DNA of 23,864 bases, from contig BFEA01000060.1 in NCBI GenBank assembly GCA_003427395.1, positions 2,085,604 through 2,109,467 of the forward strand. Direction: 5' to 3'. Source of the DNA: Chara braunii (Eukaryota > Streptophyta > Charophyceae > Charales > Characeae). The position numbers and the translations under genes were made by a program. Every line of letters begins with the position of its first letter. Within the stretch, counting starts at the first letter, position 1. Positions 1-9,092 of this stretch are shown piece by piece. The notes beneath the pieces are model-generated. The model saw only the letters and a list, made by a program, of their open reading frames with translations. It was not told the origin of the DNA and made no database searches.

Positions 1-17
1 AGAATCTTTTCAATCGG

Positions 18-491
18 TTGGGGGTGTGGCCAACCCCAAACGAGGTTGGGGTCGGCCTTAGCCCACTGGATAGAAGATTTTCAGCATTTTACTTGTTGTT
101 GCGAAATTATCTCATTGGGTGGAGCCCTCCTTCAATCACAGAGTATATGGAGGGTGTCAGGATCACTGCTGTCAGAAGTCGAGTTTATTCCAGAAAATGT
201 GGCGGTTACTTTCTGCACTGTTGTTGCAACCACCATCATCAGATAATTTGTGATCTGATGGCTGGGAAGCACGCTGCTGTGATTTCCAGTGGGAGGTCTC
301 TGTTTCTTCTTTTTTTTTGTCCTTTTTCCTGTTTTCTCAGCCCAGAAATTCTTAATGAACTTGTCTGGCCGCTGCCACTCAGTGTCACACTGGATCGGCC
401 ACACTCCTATCCGACTGCTAATGGGACCTCGCCCCTGGGCTTGGCTGAAAGAAACACTAAAAACAATAACCGACACCGCCAAAAGAGTTGA
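18..491 (+). other. Unassigned stretch with pyrimidine tract and acceptor-like AG
   Basis: An open frame of 157 codons runs here, but the other plus-strand frames and the minus strand are also unusually free of stops, so openness alone says little. The clearest local signal is a long pyrimidine tract at 301-340 ending in CTCAG, which resembles a plant 3' splice site. If it is one, an exon would start at 341. I see no conserved domain, no convincing start context and no matching donor site. Best treated as unassigned DNA with a possible relic exon boundary. Confidence 0.2.
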
Positions 492-1058
492 ATGCATCTC
501 CACTTTCGAACAAACCTGGATGGATCCAGCAAAAAAGATAGGACATTCGGACAACCACAACAACATGCAATGGGCACAATGGTGGAACGAGGAGAGAGGG
601 TGACAATGGAGGAGTCCGTCCCCCATTCGTCTACTTGTACAACACAAGTCTGTGCTGGTACCCTCCTCTCACACAGCTGCAGCCGCAACCTAATGGGGGC
701 AGCAACCGAGGGGACCTTGACCGCCCGATCCCAGACACCCCCCCCCGCTCACTCCTCTGGCCCCGCTCCCCCCGCCTTGATGACAACACACACCTCATTG
801 AACCCCCACTCCCAAACTTGAACACTCCGCCCCCACGTACCCCCCCCCCCCCCCCCACCCCCACCACCACTTCCGAATACCGTTCCGCCGTCTGACGCCC
901 CACCACCGCTGGATTCCCCCTCCCCGCCCGCCTCTCCTGTGTCGCCGCCACCCCCCAAACTTGCCCAAAGAGTCCCCCATACTTGTGACGTGCCAGCTTC
1001 CGTACATGAACGACCTTCAGAAGCCCTGAGTTTTGTTATTCATTCTTTTCTTTTCTAA
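492..1058 (+). pseudogene. Possible decayed proline-rich coding stretch (unrecognised)
   Basis: One reading frame stays open from 492 to the TAA at 1056-1058 except for a single TGA at 819-821, about 188 codons. Its second half, from about 840, is dominated by proline with serine, alanine, valine and threonine, including short runs such as SPPASPVSPPPP. Proline-rich linkers of this kind occur in plant extensin-like proteins and between domains of some retroelement polyproteins, but no flanking catalytic motif is visible to choose between these. Much of the proline content comes from the C run at 841-856, so the frame may simply be a by-product of C-rich DNA. Function unknown, low confidence. 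Confidence 0.2.
841..856. repeat. Poly-C run, 16 bases
   Basis: Sixteen consecutive C residues, followed by further C-rich CCA repeats to about 870. It is a mononucleotide microsatellite in a C-rich block (about 730-960). Such runs are slippage-prone, so the exact length is uncertain and could be a sequencing or assembly artefact. Confidence 0.85.
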
Positions 1059-1099
1059 TGGGCTTTAGGGGTACCCTCTTTTTGGCTAGTGGGTAATGC

Positions 1100-1351
1100 A
1101 TGGAATCAATGGTCGCTGAGGCCCTCCCACGTCTAAGACTTGCTGTTTTTTTTTTTTTTTACTTCTTCGAAATTTCTTTTCGGCAGTCCATGAATCTACG
1201 TAGGAATTACGAGCGCCTTAGCGAGCGCGCTAGGAATTTTGTTCGACAGTTCGGAAGTCCAGAATTTGTTTGCGCACTTCCCGCTGACATGTCCTTACTT
1301 GAACATGAGGGTTCCCAAATCCGGCCCGAAAAGCTTTGTGAATCTTCTTAG
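1100..1351 (+). other. Short open frame, unrecognised
   Basis: An ATG at 1100 opens 83 codons ending at 1351. The N-terminal part is distorted by a 15-base T run (1146-1160) that encodes phenylalanines. The part after about 1190 is charged and protein-like, with an arginine-rich segment (NLRRNYERLSERARNFVRQ). I do not recognise a family. It has no obvious partners, promoter or splice signals. It could be a relic exon or a chance frame, and the T run could hide a frameshift. Confidence 0.2.
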
Positions 1352-1439
1352 GAGATCTGAATAGGCGTAGGATTTTCGTGCGTCTTATTCCACGCGCAGA
1401 TATCGTTTTTGAATTTTTCATCTTGAATTACTTTTAGAA

Positions 1440-2309
1440 CTAGGATGGACGGAACGCTAACTGTTTTGGTGGCCTTTTGTTTCTGCGTCGGAGCCATGCA
1501 TGCAAGCTTCCCTCGCTTCCCGCTATGCCCCATGCCATCTTCACCTTTCTCTTCTTCGCACTTCTCCCCTTGACCCGTAACTGTTTTCCATCCCCTCTCC
1601 ATTCGCGCTTATCTCCCTCCTCTTCCGTCTGAATCTTGGTCCTGCTCCACAGTACTCTTCGCACCCTCCTTCTTCCCACCTTCATCCTCGTACAGGAAAT
1701 CCCTACCGATCCCCGCCCCAGAGCCTTCGAGCCATCAGACAACATCGTGTAAGGAGGATTGATCCCCTTGCGCTGTAATCTGATTGGCTGCAAAAGAACT
1801 CACAGGGATCGATATGGCTTTCCCCTTGCGATTAACCCCTATTCTCTCCTCTTCATCCTACCTTCCCCTCCTTCTCTCTTATCTTCTATCTTCCTTTTCG
1901 CAACCATAAAATCTGCAAGCAGATCTGAAAAACTCTCTCAATCCATCTGCCAACTTTCGGGAAGTAGTGGCTATATGATGTGGTGATCAGTGAGTCGAAA
2001 AGTCCTGACAAGTTGACTCTAGTTTTGCAAGGTTGTGCGCCGGGTGGCAGAGACAGACTGCGGGGCAAGCCGGTATAGAAGTTAAGTTGGCGGGGTGACG
2101 ATCGCTATAGTGTGGAGGTCGTTATATGGCGGTCAGGATCGCCAGTACCTGGGCGAGGAAGGTGCATGTGTGTACGAGTGGTTGCATAGTCCGGGGCCAT
2201 GATCAGAGAGCAGAAGGCTTGTGTGCCTGTCGAGCTCACAATCCCCAAGGAGGGGACCTTCCTGGCTATGCCATCCAGGATTCGCAGCTCGCGAGTCACA
2301 TCACGTAAG
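1440..2309. other. Gene-poor stretch, partly pyrimidine-rich
   Basis: From 1440 to about 1900 the plus strand is strongly C/T-rich (repeated CTTCTC and CTCCTC words), which creates a 117-codon basic frame on the minus strand that looks like a compositional by-product. From about 1900 to 2309 the composition is balanced and I see no coding signal, no RNA gene and no clear repeat. Confidence 0.5.
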
Positions 2310-2640
2310 GGGAAGCAGCGGAACCGCTCCGACCGAGTACGCCAGCTATACCTCCATCGAGTCCCTATGACATGATAGGGGTTCGCGAGGTACAACTTAC
2401 CTATACGCTTGGGAGCTGTCACCATTCCTTAGGTGGGCGTATCCCCACCGAGCTACTGAACCACACGCGAAAGTGTTTATGTGCAATCGCGGAGGTGGCC
2501 CAGTCAATGGTGTTTCTCGTACACTATAGCATAGGGGGTACCCGCGGTCCACGCCTAGCTCGGACCCGTAAGTGCACCGTTGTCGAGCGCATCGGTCCGG
2601 CACCGCACCAGGCAGCGCGGGACCCTCCCCGCCGCGTGCC
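2310..2640 (-). mobile_element. Rearranged fragment of the long-LTR family
   Basis: About 2310-2575 matches the interior of the right-hand LTR (about 10840-11120) in the same orientation. Shared landmarks are CCGCTCCG, a GGTGGGCGTATCCCC block, GCAATCGC(A/G)GAGGTGG and TAGCATAGGGGGTAC. Immediately after, 2580-2625 matches the LTR terminus at 10749-10800 (TGTCGAGCGCATC followed by GTCCGGCACCGCAC). In the full LTR the terminal segment comes before the interior segment on this strand; here the order is reversed, and the primer-binding site that should flank the TG terminus is missing. The fragment is therefore truncated and rearranged, or comes from two partial copies joined together. Similarity is lower than between the two long arms. 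Confidence 0.7.
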
Positions 2641-3139
2641 TCTGCCTTATAGAATACGAAAATACGTTATTGAGAGTTATCTTGGTTTATAACTGGCATT
2701 GAGTTGCGCTCATATGGTTGTTTATAAAGCATATTGTGTCCGTCAGTTACAACCCTGACAGATAAATTGTGTTGTCATGTAAAACTTATTGTTATCAGTA
2801 TATGTCATCTATCATGGGTTGTGCTACATTTTGTATTTGTGTTTGGGGTATCCACCTATGCGACATATGTACATCGCGCCTTGCCTTGATAATGGCAATC
2901 ATAAGTGGTTAATGCCTGAGTTGTGATTGGAGGGATTTATAAGTGACTGTTTGTGTTTTATTTGTGAGGAATACTTACTTGAAGACTCTCTTCGGTATTG
3001 TCATTGTTTTGGATAGATTCTTATGCGCGTTTTTATAATGAAGTGTCAAAATAATTTAGTGGGGAATGTATTATATTTGATTTAGTCACGTGGCCCCTCT
3101 CGAATCTCGACCCTAACGTCGCTCGTTGTTGTTCAACAG
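2641..3139. other. AT-rich stretch upstream of the gag relic
   Basis: No open frame or repeat family is visible. The stretch is T/G-rich, contains several TTTGTGTTT-like words, and ends with TTGTTCAACAG at 3129-3139, which could be a 3' splice site or just sequence before the gag-like frame. It may be the untranslated leader of the element that supplied the gag fragment; I found no convincing primer-binding site. Confidence 0.4.
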
Positions 3140-3496
3140 GTGGTGGGGTCCAGGGAGCTTGAGATGGAGGGGTCTCAAGGAAAGATTGAGGCCGAGGAAC
3201 TCGCCTCTCTGTTGGAACGGCGGGATTGGGAGCGAGACAACCTGCCCAAGGTTGAGATCGACTTCTTCAAAGGGGATCATGTTTCTGACTTCCTCGACAA
3301 GTTTGAACAGATAGCGTCCCACTGCAAATGGAACGAGGAAGAGATGCTGAAAGAAGTGATAAAGTATATCCATATAGGTTTAAAGGAGGAAGTCAGTGGG
3401 TTATGGCGGACGGGAAAGGTGATATCTCGTCCGATACTTGATGAATTCGAGCGGGGTAAGACTCTAAGCGGGGGTTTTCGAGGCTTGCGACCCTGA
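3140..3496 (+). pseudogene. Retrotransposon gag-like fragment
   Basis: An ATG at 3140 opens 118 codons. The N-terminal third is acidic and glutamate-rich (roughly residues 7-35). Residues 40-80 have the look of the plant retrotransposon gag core: a short hydrophobic/aromatic motif (VEIDFFKGDHVSDFLDKFEQ) followed by a helical segment with KWNEEEMLKEVIKYI. In Ty3/gypsy Gag this region forms part of the capsid fold that assembles the virus-like particle in the cytoplasm. Intact Gag proteins are several hundred residues, so this is a fragment. After about residue 85 the similarity to that pattern fades and the frame closes at 3496. No zinc knuckle, protease or reverse transcriptase is visible downstream. 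It is separate from the long-LTR element further right, and shared ancestry cannot be shown. The gag call is pattern recognition from memory, not a database hit. Confidence 0.5.
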
Positions 3497-3604
3497 ACCT
3501 GAAACCAGATCTACGGGAAAACTAGCGTAGAGAGGGTTAGTAAAGGATAGAGGTGCGATAAACTATGGCGGAAGTGAAAAGGAACGGGGGAAGGAAGAGC
3601 TGAT

Positions 3605-3634
3605 TTCGTTCGTTTCTTGACAAAAACGAACGAA
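3605..3634. repeat. Perfect 11-bp inverted repeat (hairpin)
   Basis: TTCGTTCGTTT at 3605-3615 and its exact reverse complement at 3624-3634 are separated by 8 bases. The arm is itself made of TTCG units. It could form a stem-loop in RNA or single-stranded DNA. No adjacent gene suggests a role. Confidence 0.8.
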
Positions 3635-5024
3635 TGAAGGCTCAAACCCAGGGTTTTGAGGTCGTGCGATACCGATTTCGAAGTTAGTTGTAGCTAAAAG
3701 TTAATAGGTTAGAAGCTACTTCGGAAAGTGGTTGCGAGGAGGCATCGCGGAAGTTGGATATCGCTGGAGTCGGGATGTGATATCGTGCCCAATCCTTTAC
3801 AGAATCGGGCAAGGTAAGGTGCTAACTGGTGGTTGTCAGGGATGACGAATTCGAATATGTGGTTAGATAAGAGAAAAAGTTAGTAAGATTGGGGTTAGTA
3901 GTAAAGTGGGGTGCGTTGATTGGTCGAAGGGAAGAAGGGGAGTGAACCTGTCCGCGTTCCAGTGGAACATTCATTCGATTTTACTTATCGATTGAAGGTA
4001 GTAGCGGGAGGACATGTGCGGGGTTAGAGACTTACCTGTTGGCCGCGAGATACGGGTGTATCCGGCCGCGGTCTTGTGATAGATTCACAGCAGTTGCGTT
4101 CGTCCCATATCGAAGGACCCACTTCGATTTTGGTTAGAGCGGGAGGAGAGCGAGTTGCAAAAGTTTTGGACCCGTCTATGGAGGAGTTGCCCATCGGATG
4201 AACTGGGTGAGACGAGCCACAGGGGCACGAGGTTAACCTGATGATCGGTGTGCTGCTCATACTAACGATGGGAGGTGCACGAAGTAAGTTGTGGATGGGA
4301 CGGTGTATTCATCCACGAATCAGCGATAGATTCATTTGACCTTGCTCGGTCTATCGGCGTTAGTGGTATAAGGTCAGCCGCAGGCAGCTAAACGAGGCAG
4401 CAGGCGGCCTGTTCTCAACCGAACTAGACAACAGGCGGGTTGTATGCAGTCAAGCAAGTCAGCAGGTAGTGGGAGCCAACAGTCCGCGGAGTTCAGTTGT
4501 GATGTGGGTTGGTCGAGTGCTGCCTTGCTCTGTGTCGGACGTGTGGGTGTACTCATCTGTGCCCCGTCGCTGCCCTGCCGCCTGTGACCTGCGTACTTCG
4601 CGTGAGGACCTTTGAAGGTTGATGTGCTTGCTGTGCGGTGTGGCCATGTTGGTGTTATTGCCGCGCGCTCTACTGTTTCGTCGTTGTGTTGTCCATCTGC
4701 TGGTCGGACTCTTCGTGTGCGTCCTGCAAGTTAGATGCCTAGTTGCGGGCGCTTCGTGCCCCGCTCAACAGTTGTCAGCCCGCTGGTTCGCTCGGCCCGT
4801 AGTTTTCTGCAGTGCCATTGATGGTTTCTGCGTTGCGCCCGGCGTGCATGGCAGGTAGGATCAAAGAGTGTTAGGCAGAGCAGCAGCGGGCCAGCTATAA
4901 AGGTGTAGACGTGGTACTCAGCTGGTGAGGTGTCATTTCCCCAACACGGGAAACAACTCGTTGGCGTGTTAAGCATGTCGTAGCGCCATCACCACCCGCT
5001 ACCCTTCCCATTAGCTTGTCCCAA

Positions 5025-5065
5025 GTGCATGGCAACTGTTAGCGGTGGTCGTGATTGCCATGCAC
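5025..5065. repeat. Perfect 11-bp inverted repeat with 19-base loop
   Basis: GTGCATGGCAA at 5025-5035 is exactly complementary to TTGCCATGCAC at 5055-5065. It lies about 135 bases upstream of the left LTR. It may be chance, a small foldback element, or part of a structured transcript. Confidence 0.75.
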
Positions 5066-5873
5066 GGTGTGATGATATACTGAAGGCTGGTACCGTACGC
5101 TGCTACAACACCTTGCACCTGCGCGCGAGTGCTATGCATGCGATGTCTTGTAAAGGCCCGCGAAGTTACACGCATTACGGAGGACTGTGTAACGACAGCT
5201 GTTGTAACGGGAGGGGCGAGGACTTAGAGAGGCAAGTAGGCTTGAGAAGGGAGGTTATTGTCGCAAATTAGGGGGTCGTCAGAGGGCTCGCTTCGACAGT
5301 TTGACTACAGTTGGCCAGGCTGCTGCGTACGTTGGCCACCATTGCGGGGCCCTCAGGCGAATCGAGATATCAAGGCCCTCTCGCGCGAGTCTGAGTGCAC
5401 CTCCCTTGGATCTGAGAGACTAAAGGTTTCTACTTCTGCCCTTCTGACTCTAAGTCTAATCCTGGATACGAGAGAAAGGCGGCATGCGGGATTGCAACCC
5501 GGAGGACCGCAGCAAGACTCTGTGGGGAGTCATCCCACCGATTGTGGGAGCTCTGCCGGAACTCAGGAGTTATGGAGGCAGATAATTGAAAGGTAATCAT
5601 TACTTCCCATCTATAAACCTAGCCATAACCCCTATCTGTAGCACCTATTGCATGGCTGGCTGAATATATGAAATGCAGCCCTACCTTATTTTTTCTGGTT
5701 TTACTTTCAGGACACTGAACCACACTAAGTAAAGGAATGTATGTTTAAGTTCACCTTCAACTTTATTGATTGTGTGAATTCAGATTGCTGAAAAGAACTG
5801 CATCTGGGGAAAGGCAGGATGAAGGGTTGTTTTGCTTAATGGTTGACTAGGTCATTAAGGTTGGGAGGTCCCC

Positions 5874-6575
5874 ATAAGTTTGGGGAGACCCAGTGCTTTG
5901 TTTATTTTAGCTTTGATTGGAGCGTCAGACCCTTCTATAAGTTTAGGGGGTCTGATTGCTTTGGAGGTTGGGATGCCCCCATAAGTTTGGGGAGACCTTG
6001 TGGTGTGGTTTGCATCGAGGGTCAGGTTGTTCTATAAGTTTAGGTGGCCTGAGTGCTGTGACTTGGGAAGGGTCTGATTGTGCCTGAATTTCAGGGACTC
6101 GGGGCATTCAATAAGTTTTAGTGTCTTGGGTTGCTTTGTTTTCACTGGGTTTTATCTGTTTCTTTGGTTTCTGAACGAGGAGGTCTGAGCTGTTCTATAA
6201 GTTTAGGTGGCTCAGCCTCTTCCTGCTTTTTATTTTGAAGAAGTAATCTTGGCAAAGGGCAGACCCTTCTGTAAGTTCAAGGGGTCTGACTCAGTGCCAC
6301 GCACATGATGGTTCAGAGAGAAATGAAATTGGCAGAGAATTGGACCCTTCTGTACGTTCAGGGGGTCTGGCTCAAAGCCTCGCACATGCTGGAACCCAAT
6401 GGCTATAACTTCGTTATACTTTACTGCTATTCTATCTAAGAACGAGCTAATCAGACTGTTCTATAAGTTTAGGTGGTCTAACTATAGCCTATCACAGCTT
6501 GAAGAGAGTACTCTGTTTTGTGTATACTCAATGGCAAAGTTAAGCACATTTCATAAGTTTTGGTGGCCTGGCTTT
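5874..6575 (+). repeat. Ten dispersed short repeats in the left LTR
   Basis: A motif close to CTATAAGTTTAGGTGGTCTGA occurs ten times, with its ATAAGTT core at about 5874, 5937, 5981, 6034, 6111, 6197, 6271, 6352, 6463 and 6553. Spacing runs from 44 to 111 bases. Two slightly different versions are mixed: one with CCCATAAGTTTGGGGAGACC and one with TTCTATAAGTTTAGG(G/T)GG. The same set is present in mirror image in the right LTR (13325-14200). Confidence 0.8.
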
Positions 6576-6869
6576 ATGCCTTATGTAAGTTGGGTATAAA
6601 GAATTAAAGTTATAAAAAAATTATGAACTATTGTTTGCCCAGATGAACTTTGGATGGTGAGAGGACTTACCTTTGTGGTTTGGCCTACATGTGATTGAGT
6701 GAGGCTACTACTTAGTCTGGATTTCAGTTTGATAGGTAGTTGCTTTAGTCGCTCGCCACGTACTAGAGTTGTAGGAGTTAGTTTCAATTCCTGCATTTTT
6801 TGAGCTAAGTTTTTTTTTATTTAAATCAATTCTCGCATTTTCGAGGATCATTTTTTTTGTACTTGGCTC

Positions 6870-7410
6870 TGTATAAATCTTGGCTGGCTACTTTCTTTAC
6901 GGGAAGCGCTGCCGAAATTTCTACAAATCCGAAGGAATTAGTTAATCGTTGACTTGTCAAAGTTCAACTTGTCTTTTCTTTATATCTGACCTAGTAAAAA
7001 TCTGGAAAGTCTCCTTTTCTAAAGGGAGTGCTGCCAAAATTTTTGCTAATTAAGGGAGTTAGACGAAATTTTACTTCGAGAAGTCAAAGTTATTCTCAAA
7101 TTCTGAACTTAACCTTGTATAAATTTTGGGAAAACACTTTTCTAAAAGGAGTGCTGCTGAAATTTCTGCAAAACTAAGGAGTTAGTTAAATCTTGTCTAA
7201 GTTGAACTTAGGTTGTCTTTTGAGTTCATATCTGGCTTAGTGAAAATCTGGGAAGTCTCCCTTTCTAGAGGGAGTGTCGCCCAAATTTTTACTAATTCAG
7301 GGAATTATACAAAATTTGACTTTCCAGAGTTAAAGATTATTTATGCTTTCATAATTGGACTTATATAAATTCTGAAATGGCACATTTCCTACGAGCAAGA
7401 CCTATATTTT
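6870..7410 (+). repeat. Alternating ~123-bp tandem array in the left LTR
   Basis: The anchor GTGCTGCC recurs at 6906, 7028, 7151 and 7274, giving periods of 122, 123 and 123. Units alternate between two types: GCCGAAATTTCT (6906, 7151) and GCC(A/C)AAATTTTT (7028, 7274). The true unit is therefore a dimer of about 245 bp. A fifth unit near 7390 is damaged by a deletion when compared with the right LTR. Confidence 0.85.
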
Positions 7411-7669
7411 AATAGGTGGCGATTCTGACGATCTACCCTGAATAGGGAGGATTCTGCCATTATTCTACCTTTGCTTTGGGCACTTGCTTAAGATATAGGC
7501 TTAGATATAGTTAACTAGGATGATTTGGGTAAGATCATGATATGGAGATTGCTCTCCATGGACTTATAGGTTTAGCCTGGGGCATTGATCTGTCATGTGT
7601 TACAGGTCCTTTTGATCATCTGATTCAAGTTCAAGACTAGATTCAGCTTGATCCCTTGAGGATCATCTT

Positions 7670-7688
7670 CTGTTATCACCGATAACAG
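7670..7688 (+). repeat. Small hairpin conserved in both LTRs (left copy)
   Basis: CTGTTATC-ACC-GATAACAG forms an 8-bp perfect stem with a 3-base loop. The right LTR has the same stem with loop AGT at 12183-12201. A second small palindrome, GATCC-cttga-GGATC (7650-7664), precedes it and also has a counterpart. Confidence 0.75.
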
Positions 7689-8071
7689 TTCGATTGTCGA
7701 TTTGTCGGTTTGCGATTCAACTCCAATCCACTCTTGTCACTCAACCTAAAGGCTTTAGCCCTGTGGTTTGAATTGTTTCATTGTGTTTTCACCCGGACTC
7801 TATTGAATGACCATTTAACTGAAGTACTGAGTATTTATTTTGGGGAGGTGCACAAGAGTGAGGTTTGTATGGCTAAAGCAAGGGGTATGAGCATAGAGAA
7901 TGGTTGAAGTTGACCCCGTGTAGTGTTTGGACTCTGGTTGAATCTTTGATGTGATTGCAGGTATGCTTGGTGGTTCGGACTTTGGATGTGACTGTCTGCG
8001 ATTACATACGTATATGGCTGAGAGGATTCCCACGGTGACTTTAAGAAGTAATCGTCTTATATTAATAACCT

Positions 8072-8107
8072 TATATATATGTGTATATATATGTGTATAT
8101 ATATGTC
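8072..8107. repeat. 12-bp TA/TG microsatellite, three units
   Basis: TATATATATGTG is repeated three times, the last ending GTC. It lies within the left LTR. The right LTR lacks an equivalent expansion, so it arose after the copies separated or was lost there. Confidence 0.85.
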
Positions 8108-8570
8108 TCGAGTGTTTCGTGCGGTCTACTGGGACCGCGCGTAAGGGTTAAACAGATTATGGGTTTGAGAGAAAAGGGAGATCTCCTTTTATCCTTTGTT
8201 TTTTTTGAGATTTTTATAGTCGGACGTTGGTCCTAGGCCGGGATTCGAGGTCCTTGTCCAGTACATGCCGAGCCCTAGACTCTGCAGGGAAGGAATCTGC
8301 CCCCGTGGAGAGCCTATTTGCCTTGCCTACCGAGACGCTCAGACCAAAGGCCGGAGGTCTCACGGCGGTTGCACGACTATTCCTTCAGCCGTGCAATGTT
8401 ATGAGGGATTACACCCTCACGACACTTCGAGTCTGACACTTGAGTGTCATAAGCGGTACTCGGATCCACGAGGGACCGCTCGATTATGGGCACTACATAG
8501 TACACCATCATTGCGAGTGCTTGCGTACGTTTGCATTACGAGTCAGTATGAGATAGCCCTGAGTCCGCAA

Positions 8571-8580
8571 GGTTTTATAC
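8571..8580 (+). promoter_or_regulatory. Possible LTR TATA box (left copy)
   Basis: GGTTTTATAC lies in one of the best conserved blocks of the LTR and is followed by AAGTCTCGCGC in both copies. About 520 bases separate it from the LTR 3' end, a plausible U3/R layout. Position and conservation are the only evidence. Confidence 0.3.
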
Positions 8581-9092
8581 CAAGTCTCGCGCACGACGCC
8601 TATCTGATTGCCGCATCGGAGAGTTATGGGATGGTTACCGAGGGGCTAGGAGCGTTGTCGCGTTGTTCGGTGTGTGTGTGTGTGTTTTATTTTTGTTTTC
8701 GTAAAGTGGTGTGCGCGTGGTGTGTAGGATGCGTCCTAGTCGACCGGCGACGAACCGCGCTTGGGACCTCAGCCCCCCAAGATTCCGGTTCGCGTGCGGG
8801 TCCGATAGAGGCATACTACCGCACGTACCCCCTATGCTAAAACGAACGAGAAACGCCCTCGACTAGTCCACCTCTGCGATTGCAACTGATTAGCTTTCTT
8901 ATTGCGGACTGGTAGCTCGGCGGGGATACGCCCACCGAAGGAGGGTGGCATCTCCCGTAAGGTGGAGGTAAGTCCTGCCTCGTGTAGGTCCTATCCTGTC
9001 GTAGGGGCTCGCGAGAGGTATGGCTGGCGCACTCGGCCGGGGCGGCTTGCGGAAGCTCCATGTATATTCGCGACGAAGGATTTAAAACCAAC

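Larger units (their letters stand above)
3497..5199. other. Long unassigned stretch, possibly decayed retroelement interior
   Basis: No intact gene. If the gag relic belongs to a plus-strand element, pol would lie here, but I can find no protease, reverse transcriptase, RNase H or integrase motif in any frame. The most protein-like portion is a plus-strand frame at about 4031-4199 containing GGERVAKVLDPSMEELPIG, but the opposite strand is open across the same bases, so it is weak. From 4370 to 4960 the DNA is G/C-rich with short repeated GCAGGC/CAGGCGG words and no gene. Two clean hairpins are listed separately. Confidence 0.4.
5200..9092 (+). mobile_element. Left long terminal repeat (about 3.9 kb), 3' end truncated
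   Basis: This block is the inverted, diverged counterpart of 10749-14927, collinear from end to end. Landmarks matched in mirror order include GCGGGGCCCTCAGGCG (5344), the AACTCAGGAG block (5562), the dispersed ATAAGTTTAGG repeats, the ~123-bp tandem array, the CTGTTATC hairpin, CTCGCGC with TTTTATAC (8573), GCGTCCTAGTCGACCGGCGA (8730), and ATATTCGCGACGAAGGATTTAAAACCAACTC (9065-9092). Arms look roughly 75-80% identical by eye, with small indels, so the copies are old. The 5' boundary is set at TGTTGTAAC (5200) by comparison with TGTAC on the other copy and is uncertain by tens of bases. The last ~60 bases expected at the 3' end, ending CTCGACA, are absent. No protein is encoded. Like any LTR it would supply promoter and polyadenylation signals. 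Confidence 0.75.

Noticed and set aside
132-647. 171-codon minus-strand frame
   Set aside because: Several frames on both strands are open across the same bases, part of it is encoded by the homopolymer tract at 301-340, and no domain is visible.
1440-1793. 117-codon basic minus-strand frame
   Set aside because: Lys/Arg/Glu content follows from the CT-rich plus strand; no motif recognised.
4619-4858. 79-codon hydrophobic frame that resembles a membrane protein
   Set aside because: Cys/Val/Leu content follows from TG-rich DNA, there is no support from neighbours, and the opposite strand is open too.
5258-5596. 112-codon frame near the start of the left LTR, with a related minus-strand frame at 14635-14877
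   Set aside because: The similarity is that of the LTR DNA itself; the frames are only partly equivalent and drift apart through indels.
6870-7410. CRISPR-like regular spacing
   Set aside because: Whole ~123-bp units repeat, not short repeats with unique spacers, and the context is a eukaryotic LTR.
8265-8840. Longest open frame in the window (191 codons), with a partly matching frame in the right LTR (11169-11408)
   Set aside because: It lies inside the LTR. Comparing the two copies codon by codon, most differing codons change the amino acid and only a handful are synonymous, so there is no sign of protein-level selection.
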